DNA of 64,000 nt from Bradyrhizobium nanningense (GCF_004114535.1 NZ_LBJC01000019.1:186001-250000), one strand, 5' to 3'. Counted from the first letter of the stretch, positions 40,301-47,966 are shown. Made by a program: numbers and translations. Notes: generated by a model from the sequence alone, not told the origin.

Positions 40301-40701
40301 ACGCTTTAGGGCTATTAGCGGACGCATGCATAGAGCACGAACACTACGGGAAGGCGCTCGACTTTCTGAAGCAGGCGCAATTAAGGCTCAATGAGGAGAA
40401 TTCCGAACGCTTTTACGAGGCTGAGATATATCGTTTGTTCGCCGAAGCCTACCTCCGATCGAATCATGACTTGGATCAGGCGGAGTTCTACTTTTCTAAA
40501 GGCCTTGATGTTGCGCGCGAACAAGAAGCGAAGTCGCTGGAACTTAGACTTTGTTTGAGCATGTGTGACCTGAGCGAACTGAGACACAACGCAGACAGGT
40601 ATCGCTTACAACTCGGCGCGATTTACGGATCGTTTAGCGAAGGGTTTGAAACTCCGGACCTTGTCAGAGCCAAGGCAAGATTAGAAAGCGCTGGGTGCTG
40701 A
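37354..40701 (+). CDS. SAM domain-adenylate/guanylate cyclase-AAA ATPase-TPR protein
   Basis: A 1115-residue multidomain regulator. A SAM domain (TEWLESIGLSEYARRFAENG) covers about residues 3-62. A class III nucleotide cyclase domain follows with metal-binding D89 in VMFCDLVGST and the second aspartate in YMGDGVLIYF. An AAA/NACHT-like ATPase has its P-loop at GEPGIGKS (K312) and a Walker B-like LLIFEDVHWID. The last 450 residues are TPR-like helical repeats. The frame is intact. Codon and base usage is less GC-rich than in core genes. Such proteins are numerous in Bradyrhizobium; their signals and targets are largely unknown. Confidence 0.92.
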   Translation: MRGVTEWLESIGLSEYARRFAENGIDLSVVHDLTEQDLKELGVLLGHRRKLMRAIAELDDEARPLAKTELYLNRPDEGERRHLTVMFCDLVGSTALAARLDPEDMRTLIGAYHSCITEVISRYQGKIARYMGDGVLIYFGYPKAHEDDAEQAVRAALAIIDAVASIRNVAAALEVRVGIATGTVVVTELLIGSVPAEQAVVGETPNLAARLQAMAEPGSVLICARTRRLAGGEFEYCELDPVALKGWAEPVRACQVLRTSGVESRFEAMHTTKLPPLFGRDEEMELLLRRWRQAVQEEGRVVTLTGEPGIGKSHIASALNERLQAESHATLRYFCSEHHTHSALFPFINQLERAAGFKHRDSPREKLSKLDALLAQSTRNPEHLAVLANLLVLPADDHHRLQDLTPQKRKEKTFAALLAQLDGLAARQPVLLIFEDVHWIDPTSLELLGVAVEHVPQLRALVLITARAEFTPPWPSYPHTTIIPLTRLSRRNGTALVLRVTGGKTLPKEVMERILAHTDGVPLFVEELTKMVLEGGLLRERDGEYVLEGPLPSFAIPTTLQASLMARLDRLSPVRDVAQIGAVAGRDFHYELLSAVAGLPKQRLDEALDQLVRSELMFCRGENPHAVYTFKHALVRDAAYAGLLKSRRVQLHAAIAKALEQKFPEAVRTQPEIIAYHYTQAKNHKRALHYWYEAGRQSAARSAHNEAVRHLKQGLDQIPQIDDPILRNKSELLLQIALGNALRATKGWSTDSVKHAYTRALQLCKESGLDEHVLPAIFGLWTWNFVHASLGEAQALAQHLLDSAERADNSVFRVLAHEAVGFTLFAQGKFADAHAELERSLGLCEDSKAAEYLDLSAQDPRIHVRVYDGMTLCLLGHPDRALRMCTEARRYADASQHPFSEAIARTISLRVHQLRGDATAVAAEANVAVAFCEEHQFAHYLAMALILRGWASAYQGNFERGLAEIQEGLEQERATGALLFETYALGLLADACIEHEHYGKALDFLKQAQLRLNEENSERFYEAEIYRLFAEAYLRSNHDLDQAEFYFSKGLDVAREQEAKSLELRLCLSMCDLSELRHNADRYRLQLGAIYGSFSEGFETPDLVRAKARLESAGC

Positions 40702-40927
40702 TCAGCTTTGGATTTCTTGGGTCGAAATGCGACCAGGGAGGGCCGCTTGTGGTCCCAAAGCGGACATCCTGCAGACACGCCACTTCTGCTGTGGGCGCTG
40801 TTATCGGACTCTAGTTCTTTGCCGACGCGGATAGGCTGTTGAACGCCAAGTCAGTTCCGGGTGTTCATTTTCGACGAAGCGATCGCTGCTCGGACGAAAC
40901 CAGGCGCGACGACGCTTCACCCCAATC

Positions 40928-42286
40928 TCATCCCGCTTTGATGTCATCCCCAAAACGGCGCGTCAGCGCCGTCAGCACCACGAAGGTGGCGACCCACACC
41001 ATCCGCGCGCCGTAGCGGTCGTGGGGGCCCGAGATCACGCCGCAGATGAAGGCGTTGCCGAGCAAGGCCAGCGTTACGGTCGCCGCCAGCAGCGTCAGAT
41101 CGTCGAGCCGGCGGCTGGCGAGCGCATGCGCCAGCAGCGCGACCAGCGCCAGCATCGAGGCCAGCGCGACGGGGACATGCAGCCAGTTGACGTCGTCGAA
41201 ATTGATCGCCCAGTGCTGCTGCCGTGCCGCGCGCATCGGCGCGACCTGCGCGGGGACGTAGCGCTCGATGATGCCGTAGGTGTGCGGGATCCAGCCATTG
41301 GTGCCTTCGCCGGTCGCGACATGCAGCAATTGCTGGCCCATCGCCCGCAGCGCCGCGCCGGCCTGCCAGGCCGGATAGTCTTTGAGCGACTGCACGACGA
41401 TGTAACCCATCTCGTCGTTCATGCCTTCAAAGCGGCCGAGCGTGTTGAACATGCTCTTGCCCCACAGGAACTCGTCTGCGGTCGCCGGCAGTTCATTGCG
41501 ATACGGACAGAGCTTGTAGCGCTCGCGCGGGCAATGGTCGTTGAGATAGCGCGCGACGATGCCGTCCTGCATCATGCGGCCGAAGGCGACGCCGTAACCG
41601 CCGGGCGTCCAGGCGAGCTTGCCGGACAGCGCATAATTTGCCGAGACCAGCATCAGGCCGCCCGCAACGATGGTGAGGCTCGCCTGTGCCAATCCGGCCA
41701 GCGCAAGGCGCTCTTTAAGAAACGGCCGCGCCATCCAGCCCACGGCGCAAAGGCCGAGCAGCACGCCGAGCGTGGCGCTGTGGGTCGCCGCGGCAAAGGC
41801 GGTGAAGACGAAGAGCGAGATCTTTTCCAGCACCGAAGTGCGGCTTGCGCCGACGGCCAGCAGGAACAGCGACAGCACCGAGAGGCCGGCGAAGATGTCG
41901 GTGAGCAGCATGCTCGCAAGCCAGGGCAGCGCGGTCGACACGATCAGGCCGAGGCTGATCGCAACGAAGCGGAAGGTCTGCATCATCGAGAGCACGCGAA
42001 GGGTGAGCTGCAACAGCCACAACGTCGCCAGCGACTGGACCGCGAGGTTGATCCAGAAACCGAAACTCTCGCCATAATGCAGATAGAGCCCGAACATTGT
42101 GGAGCGGCTGGGGACGAGATAGCCCTCGTACCAGCGCGCGAGATAGCCGCCGGTATCCCATTGCAACAGCGGATAGCCATTCCAGAACGCCGGCGCGATC
42201 ATCAGGAGGGGCAGGGCCACCGCCGCCAGACGCAGCCAAAGCGAGCCCGCGGCGCGCGCGCGCAATTGATCGGTGGTGATGCTCAA
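40928..42286 (-). CDS. Polytopic membrane protein, unknown function
   Basis: A 452-residue integral membrane protein with about ten hydrophobic helices. The first loop holds WNGYPLLQWDTGGYLARWYEG, an aspartate-bearing loop after the first helix reminiscent of GT-C glycosyltransferases, and a large soluble loop spans roughly residues 250-345 (HCPRERYKLCPYRNELP). No catalytic assignment can be made. No in-frame ATG occurs before the first helix; TTG at 42286 with GGGAG five bases upstream is preferred over TTG at 42322. It is divergent from cysE. Confidence 0.75.
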   Translation of the reverse strand: MSITTDQLRARAAGSLWLRLAAVALPLLMIAPAFWNGYPLLQWDTGGYLARWYEGYLVPSRSTMFGLYLHYGESFGFWINLAVQSLATLWLLQLTLRVLSMMQTFRFVAISLGLIVSTALPWLASMLLTDIFAGLSVLSLFLLAVGASRTSVLEKISLFVFTAFAAATHSATLGVLLGLCAVGWMARPFLKERLALAGLAQASLTIVAGGLMLVSANYALSGKLAWTPGGYGVAFGRMMQDGIVARYLNDHCPRERYKLCPYRNELPATADEFLWGKSMFNTLGRFEGMNDEMGYIVVQSLKDYPAWQAGAALRAMGQQLLHVATGEGTNGWIPHTYGIIERYVPAQVAPMRAARQQHWAINFDDVNWLHVPVALASMLALVALLAHALASRRLDDLTLLAATVTLALLGNAFICGVISGPHDRYGARMVWVATFVVLTALTRRFGDDIKAG

Positions 42287-42562
42287 ATCCGCTCCCGTCC
42301 TCGCTTCGGACCATGCTCGCAATAGCGGCTCAAAGAGAATTCACCAATAGTTTGACGCCGCCTGGCTTGAATTTGGCAAAACTCTGACCACCTTGAGCCG
42401 ACCTTGCCGCTTGGGGGCGTCGGAAGAAACTGTTGTGTTTCAACGTCTTGGTATGCTTTCGCGGGGCAAGCCAAAGTTCACTCTCAGGCAAGCCGGTCAG
42501 GACTTTGTCGCCTAGACTATGCTATAGAACCGGTCAAACGAGCCCATTCGAAAGAGCGCCCC

Positions 42563-43387
42563 ATGGCAGTGCATCAGGTCAATCCGGGAGGAAAGCTCGC
42601 ATCGCTCGATCCGATCTGGGAACGGATCCGGGGCGAAGCGGAGGACATCGTCCGTCGCGAGCCGGAGCTTGCGACCTTCATCTATTCGTCGGTGCTGCAT
42701 CACAGCCGCCTGGAGGATTCGGTGGTTCACCGCGTCGCCGAACGGCTCGATCACTCCGCATTGTCGGGCGAGCTCGTGCGCCAGGCCTATGGCGAGGCGC
42801 TGCGTGACGAACCCGATCTTGGCAACGCCTTCCGCGCCGATCTCGTTGCCGTCTATGACCGCGATCCCGCGACCTCGCGCTTCATCGATCCCTTGCTCTA
42901 CTTCAAGGGCTTTCACGCGATCCAGACCCATCGCCTGGCGCACTGGCTCTATCTGAAGGGCCGCAAGGATTTCGCGTATTATCTCCAGAGCCGCGCCTCC
43001 GCGGTATTCCAGACCGACATCAATCCGGCCGCGCGCATCGGCCGCGGCATCTTCCTCGACCACGCCACCGGCTTCGTCTGCGGCGAGACGGCGGTGATCG
43101 AGGACGACGTCTCGATCCTGCACGGCGTCACGCTCGGCGGCACCGGCAAGGAGAACGAGGATCGTCATCCCAAGATCCGCCATGGCGTCCTGATCGGCGC
43201 CGGCGCAAAAATCCTCGGCAACATCGAGATCGGCCATTGCGCGCGCATCGCCGCCGGTTCGGTCGTGGTCAAGCCGGTGCCGCACAACGTCACGGTCGCG
43301 GGCGTGCCGGCCAAGATCGTCGGCGAGGCCGGCTGCGCCGAGCCGTCGCGCACCATGGATCAGATGATCAACGCCATGGGGCTCTGA
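42563..43387 (+). CDS. cysE: Serine O-acetyltransferase
   Basis: A 274-residue enzyme that acetylates L-serine with acetyl-CoA in the first committed step of cysteine synthesis. The N-terminal helical domain is followed by the left-handed beta-helix with hexapeptide repeats (residues 150-245). D152, H167 in LDHATG and H188 in ILHGVT are the catalytic and substrate-binding residues. The ATG at 42563 is used; the upstream in-frame extension is cysteine-rich noise. A hairpin terminator follows at 43407-43430. Confidence 0.96.
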   Translation: MAVHQVNPGGKLASLDPIWERIRGEAEDIVRREPELATFIYSSVLHHSRLEDSVVHRVAERLDHSALSGELVRQAYGEALRDEPDLGNAFRADLVAVYDRDPATSRFIDPLLYFKGFHAIQTHRLAHWLYLKGRKDFAYYLQSRASAVFQTDINPAARIGRGIFLDHATGFVCGETAVIEDDVSILHGVTLGGTGKENEDRHPKIRHGVLIGAGAKILGNIEIGHCARIAAGSVVVKPVPHNVTVAGVPAKIVGEAGCAEPSRTMDQMINAMGL

Positions 43388-43406
43388 GGGGGCCTTTGAC
43401 GTTGTG

Positions 43407-43430
43407 AAGGGCCGGATTTTCCGGCCCTTT
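43407..43430 (+). terminator. Rho-independent terminator after cysE
   Basis: AAGGGCCGGA (43407-43416) pairs perfectly with TCCGGCCCTT (43420-43429) around a TTT loop, then a short T/C stretch. It lies 20 bases after the cysE stop on the same strand. Confidence 0.75.
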
Positions 43431-43518
43431 CCGTCCCCAAATTCTTTGGCAATTCATGCTGGCGGTTCGTCGCGTCTCGTCCTAAAACCCGCCGACCATT
43501 TTCGATCGGAGACTTGCC

Positions 43519-43737
43519 GTGGACGTCAAAGAAGTCAGAAAGCTCGACGCATATCTGAAGCGCGTATTCGGCAATCCCAAGATCCGCGTCGTTCCGCGGC
43601 CGAAGAAGGACGATTCCGCCGAAGTCTATATCGGCGAGGAATTCATCGGTGTCCTGTTCGTCGACGACGAGGACGACGATCGCTCGTTCCAGTTCCAGAT
43701 GGCGATCCTCGAGGACGATCTCGTCGATCAGGAGTAG
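43519..43737 (+). CDS. DUF3126 family protein
   Basis: A 72-residue acidic protein (VDDEDDDRSFQFQMAI) matching the DUF3126 family, which is restricted mainly to Rhizobiales and relatives and sits beside cysE in many of them. Translation starts at GTG 43519, supported by CGGAGA upstream. It is soluble with no cysteine or metal motif. The function is unknown; conserved position next to cysE hints at a link with cysteine metabolism. Confidence 0.88.
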   Translation: MDVKEVRKLDAYLKRVFGNPKIRVVPRPKKDDSAEVYIGEEFIGVLFVDDEDDDRSFQFQMAILEDDLVDQE

Positions 43738-44154
43738 TTTCGCTTTGGTGCCCCGGACGCAGCGCAGCGCCTCGTCGGCGATGCGCTGCAGAGCTGGGGC
43801 CCATGCATCGGCGGAGCGCGGGGCCTTCTGGGTCCCGGCTCTGCGCAGCAGCGTAGGCACGCTGCAGCGCGTCCGGGATACGCGAACTGCGAATGCCGCG
43901 TCCCACCGCACCGAGATCGAGGGCATTTTCTCCACACCGTCATTGCGAGCGCAGCGAAGCAATCCAGGAATCTTTCCGCGGAGGGATTCTGGATTGCTTC
44001 GCTGTGCTCGCAATGACGAACACCAGCTTCATGCCCGCCAATGATGACATCTCAAATCGACTTCGAAAAATACGAATAATTCCAGGCGCTTGGCTGCTGT
44101 GCATGGGGTTGTTTTTGCAGTTTTTGCTTTTGACCTAGGCCGAAAGGACCGCGC
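43738..44154. other. Intergenic region with family A repeat
   Basis: The 417 bases between two genes hold the repeat at 43938-44018. The rest includes a stretch with ends GTGCCCCGGACGCAGCGCAGCG and CGCTGCAGCGCGTCCGGGATACG (43748-43770, 43861-43883) that pair imperfectly, another repeat-like structure. No gene or RNA was found. Confidence 0.5.
43938..44018. repeat. Dispersed palindromic element, family A copy 3 (short form)
   Basis: Begins CGTCATTGCGAGCGCAGCGAAGCAATCCAG and ends TGGATTGCTTCGCTGTGCTCGCAATGACG, so the whole element folds into one long hairpin. It lacks the inner AAAATTGC hairpin of copies 1 and 2 and is about 35 bases shorter. Confidence 0.85.
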
Positions 44155-44862
44155 TCAGCCCTTCGGCCCGCGCAGCTGTGCGGTCAACCTGTCCATCGCT
44201 TCCGCCGCATCGCGCCACTGCGACAGCCAGCTTCGCGGAAATCGGAAGGTGAGGTCGGCGCCGCCGACGCGGCGCTCCGAGAGGCACATGCCTGGCGTCG
44301 CCGCATCACGCGTGCAACGCGCGGTCAGGGCGGGGCTTGCAGAGGAATAGAAGTCCTCGCTGCCGTAAGACGTGTCGCTGCGGAACATTCGCATCGTCAG
44401 GCCGTCCACGGGCTGGGCTGCGGCCTGGTCGAGATAACGCGGATAGATCGTGGCGGTCCGCTGCTCGGGCGAGAGCGCATCGTGATGGGCTGCGATCGAC
44501 AGGAAGATGCGGTCGATCGATTGCACCGCCGCTTCCACCGTGTCGGCGGTGACGTGCTTCGGCGCGCCGGGCGGCTCCAGCGACGGATAGAGGAAGTCGA
44601 GATCGATGCGCTCCTGCGGTCCCGAGTGCCGCTGGATCTTCATGCGGATCGCTGTCGTCGGCAGGTTGAACAGGGTGCCGCCGACGCTCACCGGCAGCTT
44701 GTCCGGGGCGTTCGCGCCGCTGGTGCCCCAGGTCGGCCACAGCAAATAGGCGACGAGCGCAATCGCGCAGGCCGCGGCAATGCCGCCGAGCACGATCGGG
44801 ACGACGTGCGCCCGGGCGTGCGTGCGGGGGGACCTGAGGGGAGCTTCCGAGAACACCGTCAT
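44155..44862 (-). CDS. Hypothetical membrane-anchored protein
   Basis: A 235-residue protein with one membrane helix near residues 20-42 (VVPIVLGGIAAACAIALVAYLL) and a periplasmic-type soluble domain of about 190 residues. Two cysteines in ALTARCTRDAATPGMCLSER could form a disulfide. No enzyme motif is recognised. The gene is divergent from the small membrane protein at 45082; the two share a promoter region that contains a CtrA-type box. Confidence 0.75.
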   Translation of the reverse strand: MTVFSEAPLRSPRTHARAHVVPIVLGGIAAACAIALVAYLLWPTWGTSGANAPDKLPVSVGGTLFNLPTTAIRMKIQRHSGPQERIDLDFLYPSLEPPGAPKHVTADTVEAAVQSIDRIFLSIAAHHDALSPEQRTATIYPRYLDQAAAQPVDGLTMRMFRSDTSYGSEDFYSSASPALTARCTRDAATPGMCLSERRVGGADLTFRFPRSWLSQWRDAAEAMDRLTAQLRGPKG

Positions 44863-44994
44863 GAGCTAGCGCAAGAGAGCCGGACGTCGGCCGGGCCGAC
44901 GAATCAGCGGCGAATATGCCATGCGGCGGCGATTTCGCGCAGCGTTCCCGGCTGCGGCGGGCGGGGACCGCCCTGCGCGCAAGGAGCGCCGGCG

Positions 44995-45009
44995 TTAACC
45001 TTCCCTTAA
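44995..45009. promoter_or_regulatory. Candidate CtrA-binding site (TTAA-N7-TTAA)
   Basis: The sequence TTAACCTTCCCTTAA matches the alphaproteobacterial CtrA consensus exactly, with a 7-base spacer. It is 73 bases before the start at 45082 and 133 bases before the divergent start at 44862. A further GTTAACC occurs at about 45018-45024. CtrA controls cell-cycle, motility and envelope genes. Confidence 0.55.
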
Positions 45010-45081
45010 GGATAATGTAGCGTTAACCAGCGCTATTTGTCACAGGAAGGCGGTGGCGTTGCGTAAGGGCGGACCGTTCCG

Positions 45082-45411
45082 ATGACACCTGAAGCTCTCA
45101 ATACCTTCTTCTCGATCTGCATCGGTTTCGCGCTCGCGGGCGCGCTCGTGAACGGATACCAGGCGCTGGCGCAGCGCCCCGCAGGCTTCGGCCTGTTGCA
45201 GGACGGCGTGGCGCCGAAAACCTTCGCGGCGGTGCCGTTCCTGGTGTTCGCCGCGCCCTTCATCATCATGCGCAACACGCTGCGCGGCATGCGGGTGGAA
45301 AGCCGCCGCGCCGAGTTCGTGATGATGGCAACCCTCATCGCCGGCTTCTGGAGCATGATGAGCGGCACCTTCTTCCTGATGACGCTGCGCGCGGCCGGCG
45401 TTCTCGGCTGA
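45082..45411 (+). CDS. Small membrane protein (DUF6949-like)
   Basis: A 109-residue protein with three hydrophobic segments (residues 6-28, 48-66 and 82-104). The sequence includes GFALAGALVNGYQALAQ and FGLLQDG, then AAPFIIMRNTLRGMR. It appears conserved among Rhizobiales as a protein of unknown function. A CtrA-type box lies upstream. It runs in the same direction as the carbonic anhydrase gene, 88 bases further on. Confidence 0.8.
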   Translation: MTPEALNTFFSICIGFALAGALVNGYQALAQRPAGFGLLQDGVAPKTFAAVPFLVFAAPFIIMRNTLRGMRVESRRAEFVMMATLIAGFWSMMSGTFFLMTLRAAGVLG

Positions 45412-45499
45412 GGCCTGGCCGGATCGCCCGGCGCACCGGTTCCTTTGCCTCTTCGCCGCCGTTTCGCTATGGCTGGGGTCGACGCGACAGGAGACCTCC

Positions 45500-46030
45500 A
45501 TGGCGATCTACGAACTCGACGGGCAGGCGCCCGACCTTCCCGCCGACGGCAATTATTTCATCGCGGAGACCGCGACCGTGATCGGCCGGGTGCGCCTGAA
45601 ACCGGGCGCGAGCGTCTGGTTCGGCGCCGTGCTGCGCGGTGACAACGAGTGGATCGAGATCGGCGAGGGCGCCAATGTGCAGGACGGCTCGACCTGCCAC
45701 ACCGATCTCGGCTTTCCGCTCGTCATCGGCCGAAACTGCACGGTCGGCCACAACGTCATCCTGCATGGCTGCACCATCGAGGAGGGCGCGCTGATCGGCA
45801 TGGGCTCGATCGTGATGAACGGCGCCAGGATCGGCCGCAACAGCATCGTCGGTGCCGGGTCCGTCATCACCGAGGGCAAGGAATTTCCCGAACGGTCCCT
45901 GATCATCGGCTCGCCGGCGCGCGCAATCCGCACGCTCGACGACGCCCAGGTGCAGCGAATGGGAAGCGCGGCCAAGTTCTATGTCGCCAACGGTCCGCGC
46001 TTCAAGAAGGGCCTGAAGCGGATCGATTGA
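45500..46030 (+). CDS. Gamma-class carbonic anhydrase family protein
   Basis: A 176-residue trimeric left-handed beta-helix protein. The three metal-binding histidines are H67 (CHTDLG), H84 and H89 (GHNVILHG), the usual spacing for the Cam/CaiE/PaaY/YrdA group. ATG at 45500 has AGGAGACC upstream. Members may interconvert CO2 and bicarbonate or, in mitochondria, join complex I; many bacterial members show low activity. The gene converges with the small RMF-like gene, separated by 2 bases. Confidence 0.92.
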   Translation: MAIYELDGQAPDLPADGNYFIAETATVIGRVRLKPGASVWFGAVLRGDNEWIEIGEGANVQDGSTCHTDLGFPLVIGRNCTVGHNVILHGCTIEEGALIGMGSIVMNGARIGRNSIVGAGSVITEGKEFPERSLIIGSPARAIRTLDDAQVQRMGSAAKFYVANGPRFKKGLKRID

Positions 46031-46032
46031 GT

Positions 46033-46197
46033 TCAGCTGCTCTCGGATTCGCGCGCTTCGATCGCGCCTGCCACCTTCTCGTGGCCGGCGGCCCACAGCG
46101 CATGCTCGTCGCTGCCGTCGAGGTAAGGATTGGCCTCAGTCGGAATGTTCTCGCGCGCGGCGCGTTCGCCCTCTGCAAAGGGATCGCGATCGGTCAT
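46033..46197 (-). CDS. RMF/CrpP-like small protein
   Basis: A 54-residue protein: FAEGERAARENIPTEANPY followed by DGSDEHALWAAGHEK. The spacing EG-x3-A-x8-NPY-x4-S-x3-W-x2-G fits the ribosome modulation factor/CrpP fold family. Rhizobial members are small, acidic and conserved but untested. The start at 46197 is preferred over an in-frame codon at 46236. It overlaps no neighbour and lies 93 bases from the divergent Ser/Gly-rich gene. A ribosome-binding or stress role is inference. Confidence 0.65.
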   Translation of the reverse strand: MTDRDPFAEGERAARENIPTEANPYLDGSDEHALWAAGHEKVAGAIEARESESS

Positions 46198-46290
46198 CGT
46201 GATGGCCTCCTCGCTTTCAAGCTGATGTGACGGCATTTGTTCCGGAACCGGCCTTCGCCGCGGCGGTTGACCGGAGAAGGAGAATTTCCA

Positions 46291-46641
46291 ATGGCTGCAT
46301 CGCCTGCAACCGCTTCAATCAAGACGCTGACCCTGATCTTGACGCTGAACTTGGCCCTCGCGGCGATGCCGGCGGTATCGTTCGCGCAAGCGACTGGCGG
46401 GTCTGCCGGATCGACCGGAAGCTCTGCGGCATCGACCGGAGGCTCCGTGGGGGCGAGCGGAGGCGTCGCCAACGCGCCGGCTCCGCCGCCCGGCACCAAC
46501 AGCCTGGGCACGGCTCAATCGTCCGGCCCGGGCTCCGGAGTCACCACCGGCAGCGGCACCGGGGGCGCGGCTGACGCCACTGTCAACGCCGAGAATCGCA
46601 TGCTCGACAAGAAGCTGAAGAGCATTTGCCGCGGCTGCTGA
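46291..46641 (+). CDS. Exported Ser/Gly/Thr-rich protein, unknown
   Basis: A 116-residue protein. A signal peptide (TLTLILTLNLALAAMPAVSFA) is followed by low-complexity repeats of the GSTGSSAASTGGSVG type and a proline patch, then a short charged end with ENRMLDKKLKSICRGC. The ATG at 46291 has GGAGAAGGAG upstream, a strong ribosome site. Low-complexity mature sequence suggests a flexible surface or periplasmic protein. The paired cysteines in the last six residues could cross-link. No family recognised. Confidence 0.72.
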   Translation: MAASPATASIKTLTLILTLNLALAAMPAVSFAQATGGSAGSTGSSAASTGGSVGASGGVANAPAPPPGTNSLGTAQSSGPGSGVTTGSGTGGAADATVNAENRMLDKKLKSICRGC

Positions 46642-46744
46642 TGCTCGCGTGGAAGTGAGGCAGTGTGGCTGTCCGGAATGCCCGGGTGACGTTAGCTTGG
46701 TCCTGCTGTGAAGCGTGGAGTGTGTCCCTGCGGAGGATCGAGTG

Positions 46745-47104
46745 ATGTTACGCAGGATGATGATGGCGGCGCTGACCGTAGCAGTGGTCGGGTTGTCAGT
46801 GCCGCAGGCGGCCGAGGCGCGGGGGTTCGGACATGGCGGCTGGGGTCATGGCGGTGGTGGCTGGGGCCATCGCGGCCATTGGCATGGCGGCGGCTTCTGG
46901 CCCGGAGTCGCGATCGGGGCCGGCATCGCCGGCGCCGGCCTCTACGGCGGCTATTACGGCTACGGCTATCCCTATTACGGCGATCCCTACTATTATGGTA
47001 CCGGCTACGGCTACAATGATGGTTATGGCGGCTGCTACGTCGTGCGGAAGCGCGTCATGACGTCAGCCGGCTGGCGATACCGTCGCGTGGATGTCTGCGA
47101 ATAG
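46745..47104 (+). CDS. Exported Gly/His/Tyr-rich protein
   Basis: A 119-residue protein. A signal peptide (MLRRMMMAALTVAVVGLSV, ending near AAEARG) precedes a glycine/histidine-rich part (GHGGWGHGGGG), a hydrophobic glycine segment (VAIGAGIAGAGLYGG) and a tyrosine-rich repeat (YYGYGYPYYGDPYYYG). The last 25 residues, CYVVRKRVMTSAGWRYRRV, follow a pattern common to small rhizobial envelope proteins. ATG 46745 follows CGGAGGATC. Histidines may bind metal. Function unknown. Confidence 0.8.
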   Translation: MLRRMMMAALTVAVVGLSVPQAAEARGFGHGGWGHGGGGWGHRGHWHGGGFWPGVAIGAGIAGAGLYGGYYGYGYPYYGDPYYYGTGYGYNDGYGGCYVVRKRVMTSAGWRYRRVDVCE

Positions 47105-47136
47105 CGTCCTCGACGAGAGGCTGACCGACCAAAAAA

Positions 47137-47172
47137 CAAGGCCGTTGACGCAGTATACCGTCAACGACCTTG
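47137..47172 (-). terminator. Rho-independent terminator for the minus-strand coiled-coil gene
   Basis: On the minus strand CAAGGTCGTTGACG (from 47172) pairs with CGTCAACGGCCTTG (to 47137) with one G-T pair, followed by TTTTTT at 47131-47136. It lies about 120 bases after the stop of the minus-strand gene at 47295. Confidence 0.8.
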
Positions 47173-47294
47173 CCAGCCCCGGACATTGAAATCGGCTCAC
47201 GCCATCCGGTGACCGCGAGCATCGCGCGGAATCACACGGGCGAATGTGATCCAGTTCACAAGTCGAAAAAATTAGTCGCGGTAGCGTGAGTTGC

Positions 47295-47789
47295 TCAGCC
47301 GCGCGAGCGCTTGCGCGCGCTGGCGTGGACGCGGTGCCGCTCTGGTTTCCTGCGGGTAACCGTGGGCGCTTCGACGTCGGTTGCTCGCGCGCTGGCGAAC
47401 GACTGCCGCAGGCCGTCGATGGACTCGTTCAGCGATGCCACCTGCTCGGACAGACGCTTGGCGTCGGCCTGCTGCGCCGCCATCAGCCGCTTCATCGTCT
47501 GCAGCTGATCCTGCACCACCTGGAGCTGGTCGATCGATTCCTGCTGGGTCGCCTCCAGCCCCTTGGTCTTCTCGACGAGCTGCTCGGAGGCCTGGGCGGT
47601 CCGCGCCTGGAGCTGCCGCGATGCCACCACCCGGTCGGTCTCGGGTGCGGCGCCGGTATAGGCACGCCAGATCGCGATCGAGGTGACGCCAGCGATCAGG
47701 AGCAGGAGCGCTGCGGCGGTCAGCGCGATGGGCTGGGCGCCGAGACGAAGAAGGGGGTTGGACGGTGTGTCCTGGGCGAGATCGATCAT
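47295..47789 (-). CDS. Membrane-anchored coiled-coil protein, unknown
   Basis: A 164-residue protein with one membrane helix near residues 21-43 (ALTAAALLLLIAGVTSIAIW) and a long predicted coiled coil (residues 58-130, with SEQLVEKTKGLEATQQESID and QLSEQ-type heptads) ending in a basic tail (HRVHASARKRSRG). ATG 47789 is chosen over a TTG at 47798. A clear terminator follows. It is conserved in character among Bradyrhizobium proteins, without assigned role. Confidence 0.78.
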   Translation of the reverse strand: MIDLAQDTPSNPLLRLGAQPIALTAAALLLLIAGVTSIAIWRAYTGAAPETDRVVASRQLQARTAQASEQLVEKTKGLEATQQESIDQLQVVQDQLQTMKRLMAAQQADAKRLSEQVASLNESIDGLRQSFASARATDVEAPTVTRRKPERHRVHASARKRSRG

Positions 47790-47966
47790 CGCTGACAAAA
47801 CCCAAATTGAAACTTGGTGAGTGGCGAAGACCGGCAGCCTGAGGCCGCCGGGGCGTCCCGAAAACGTTACGTGTCGGCAACGAATGGGACCAAAAAGAGG
47901 CTAAAGGCCAAAAAACCAGCAATCAGCGGGCCTTGGGGCCTCCGAGGCTCCGCGCCGGCTCGGGAA

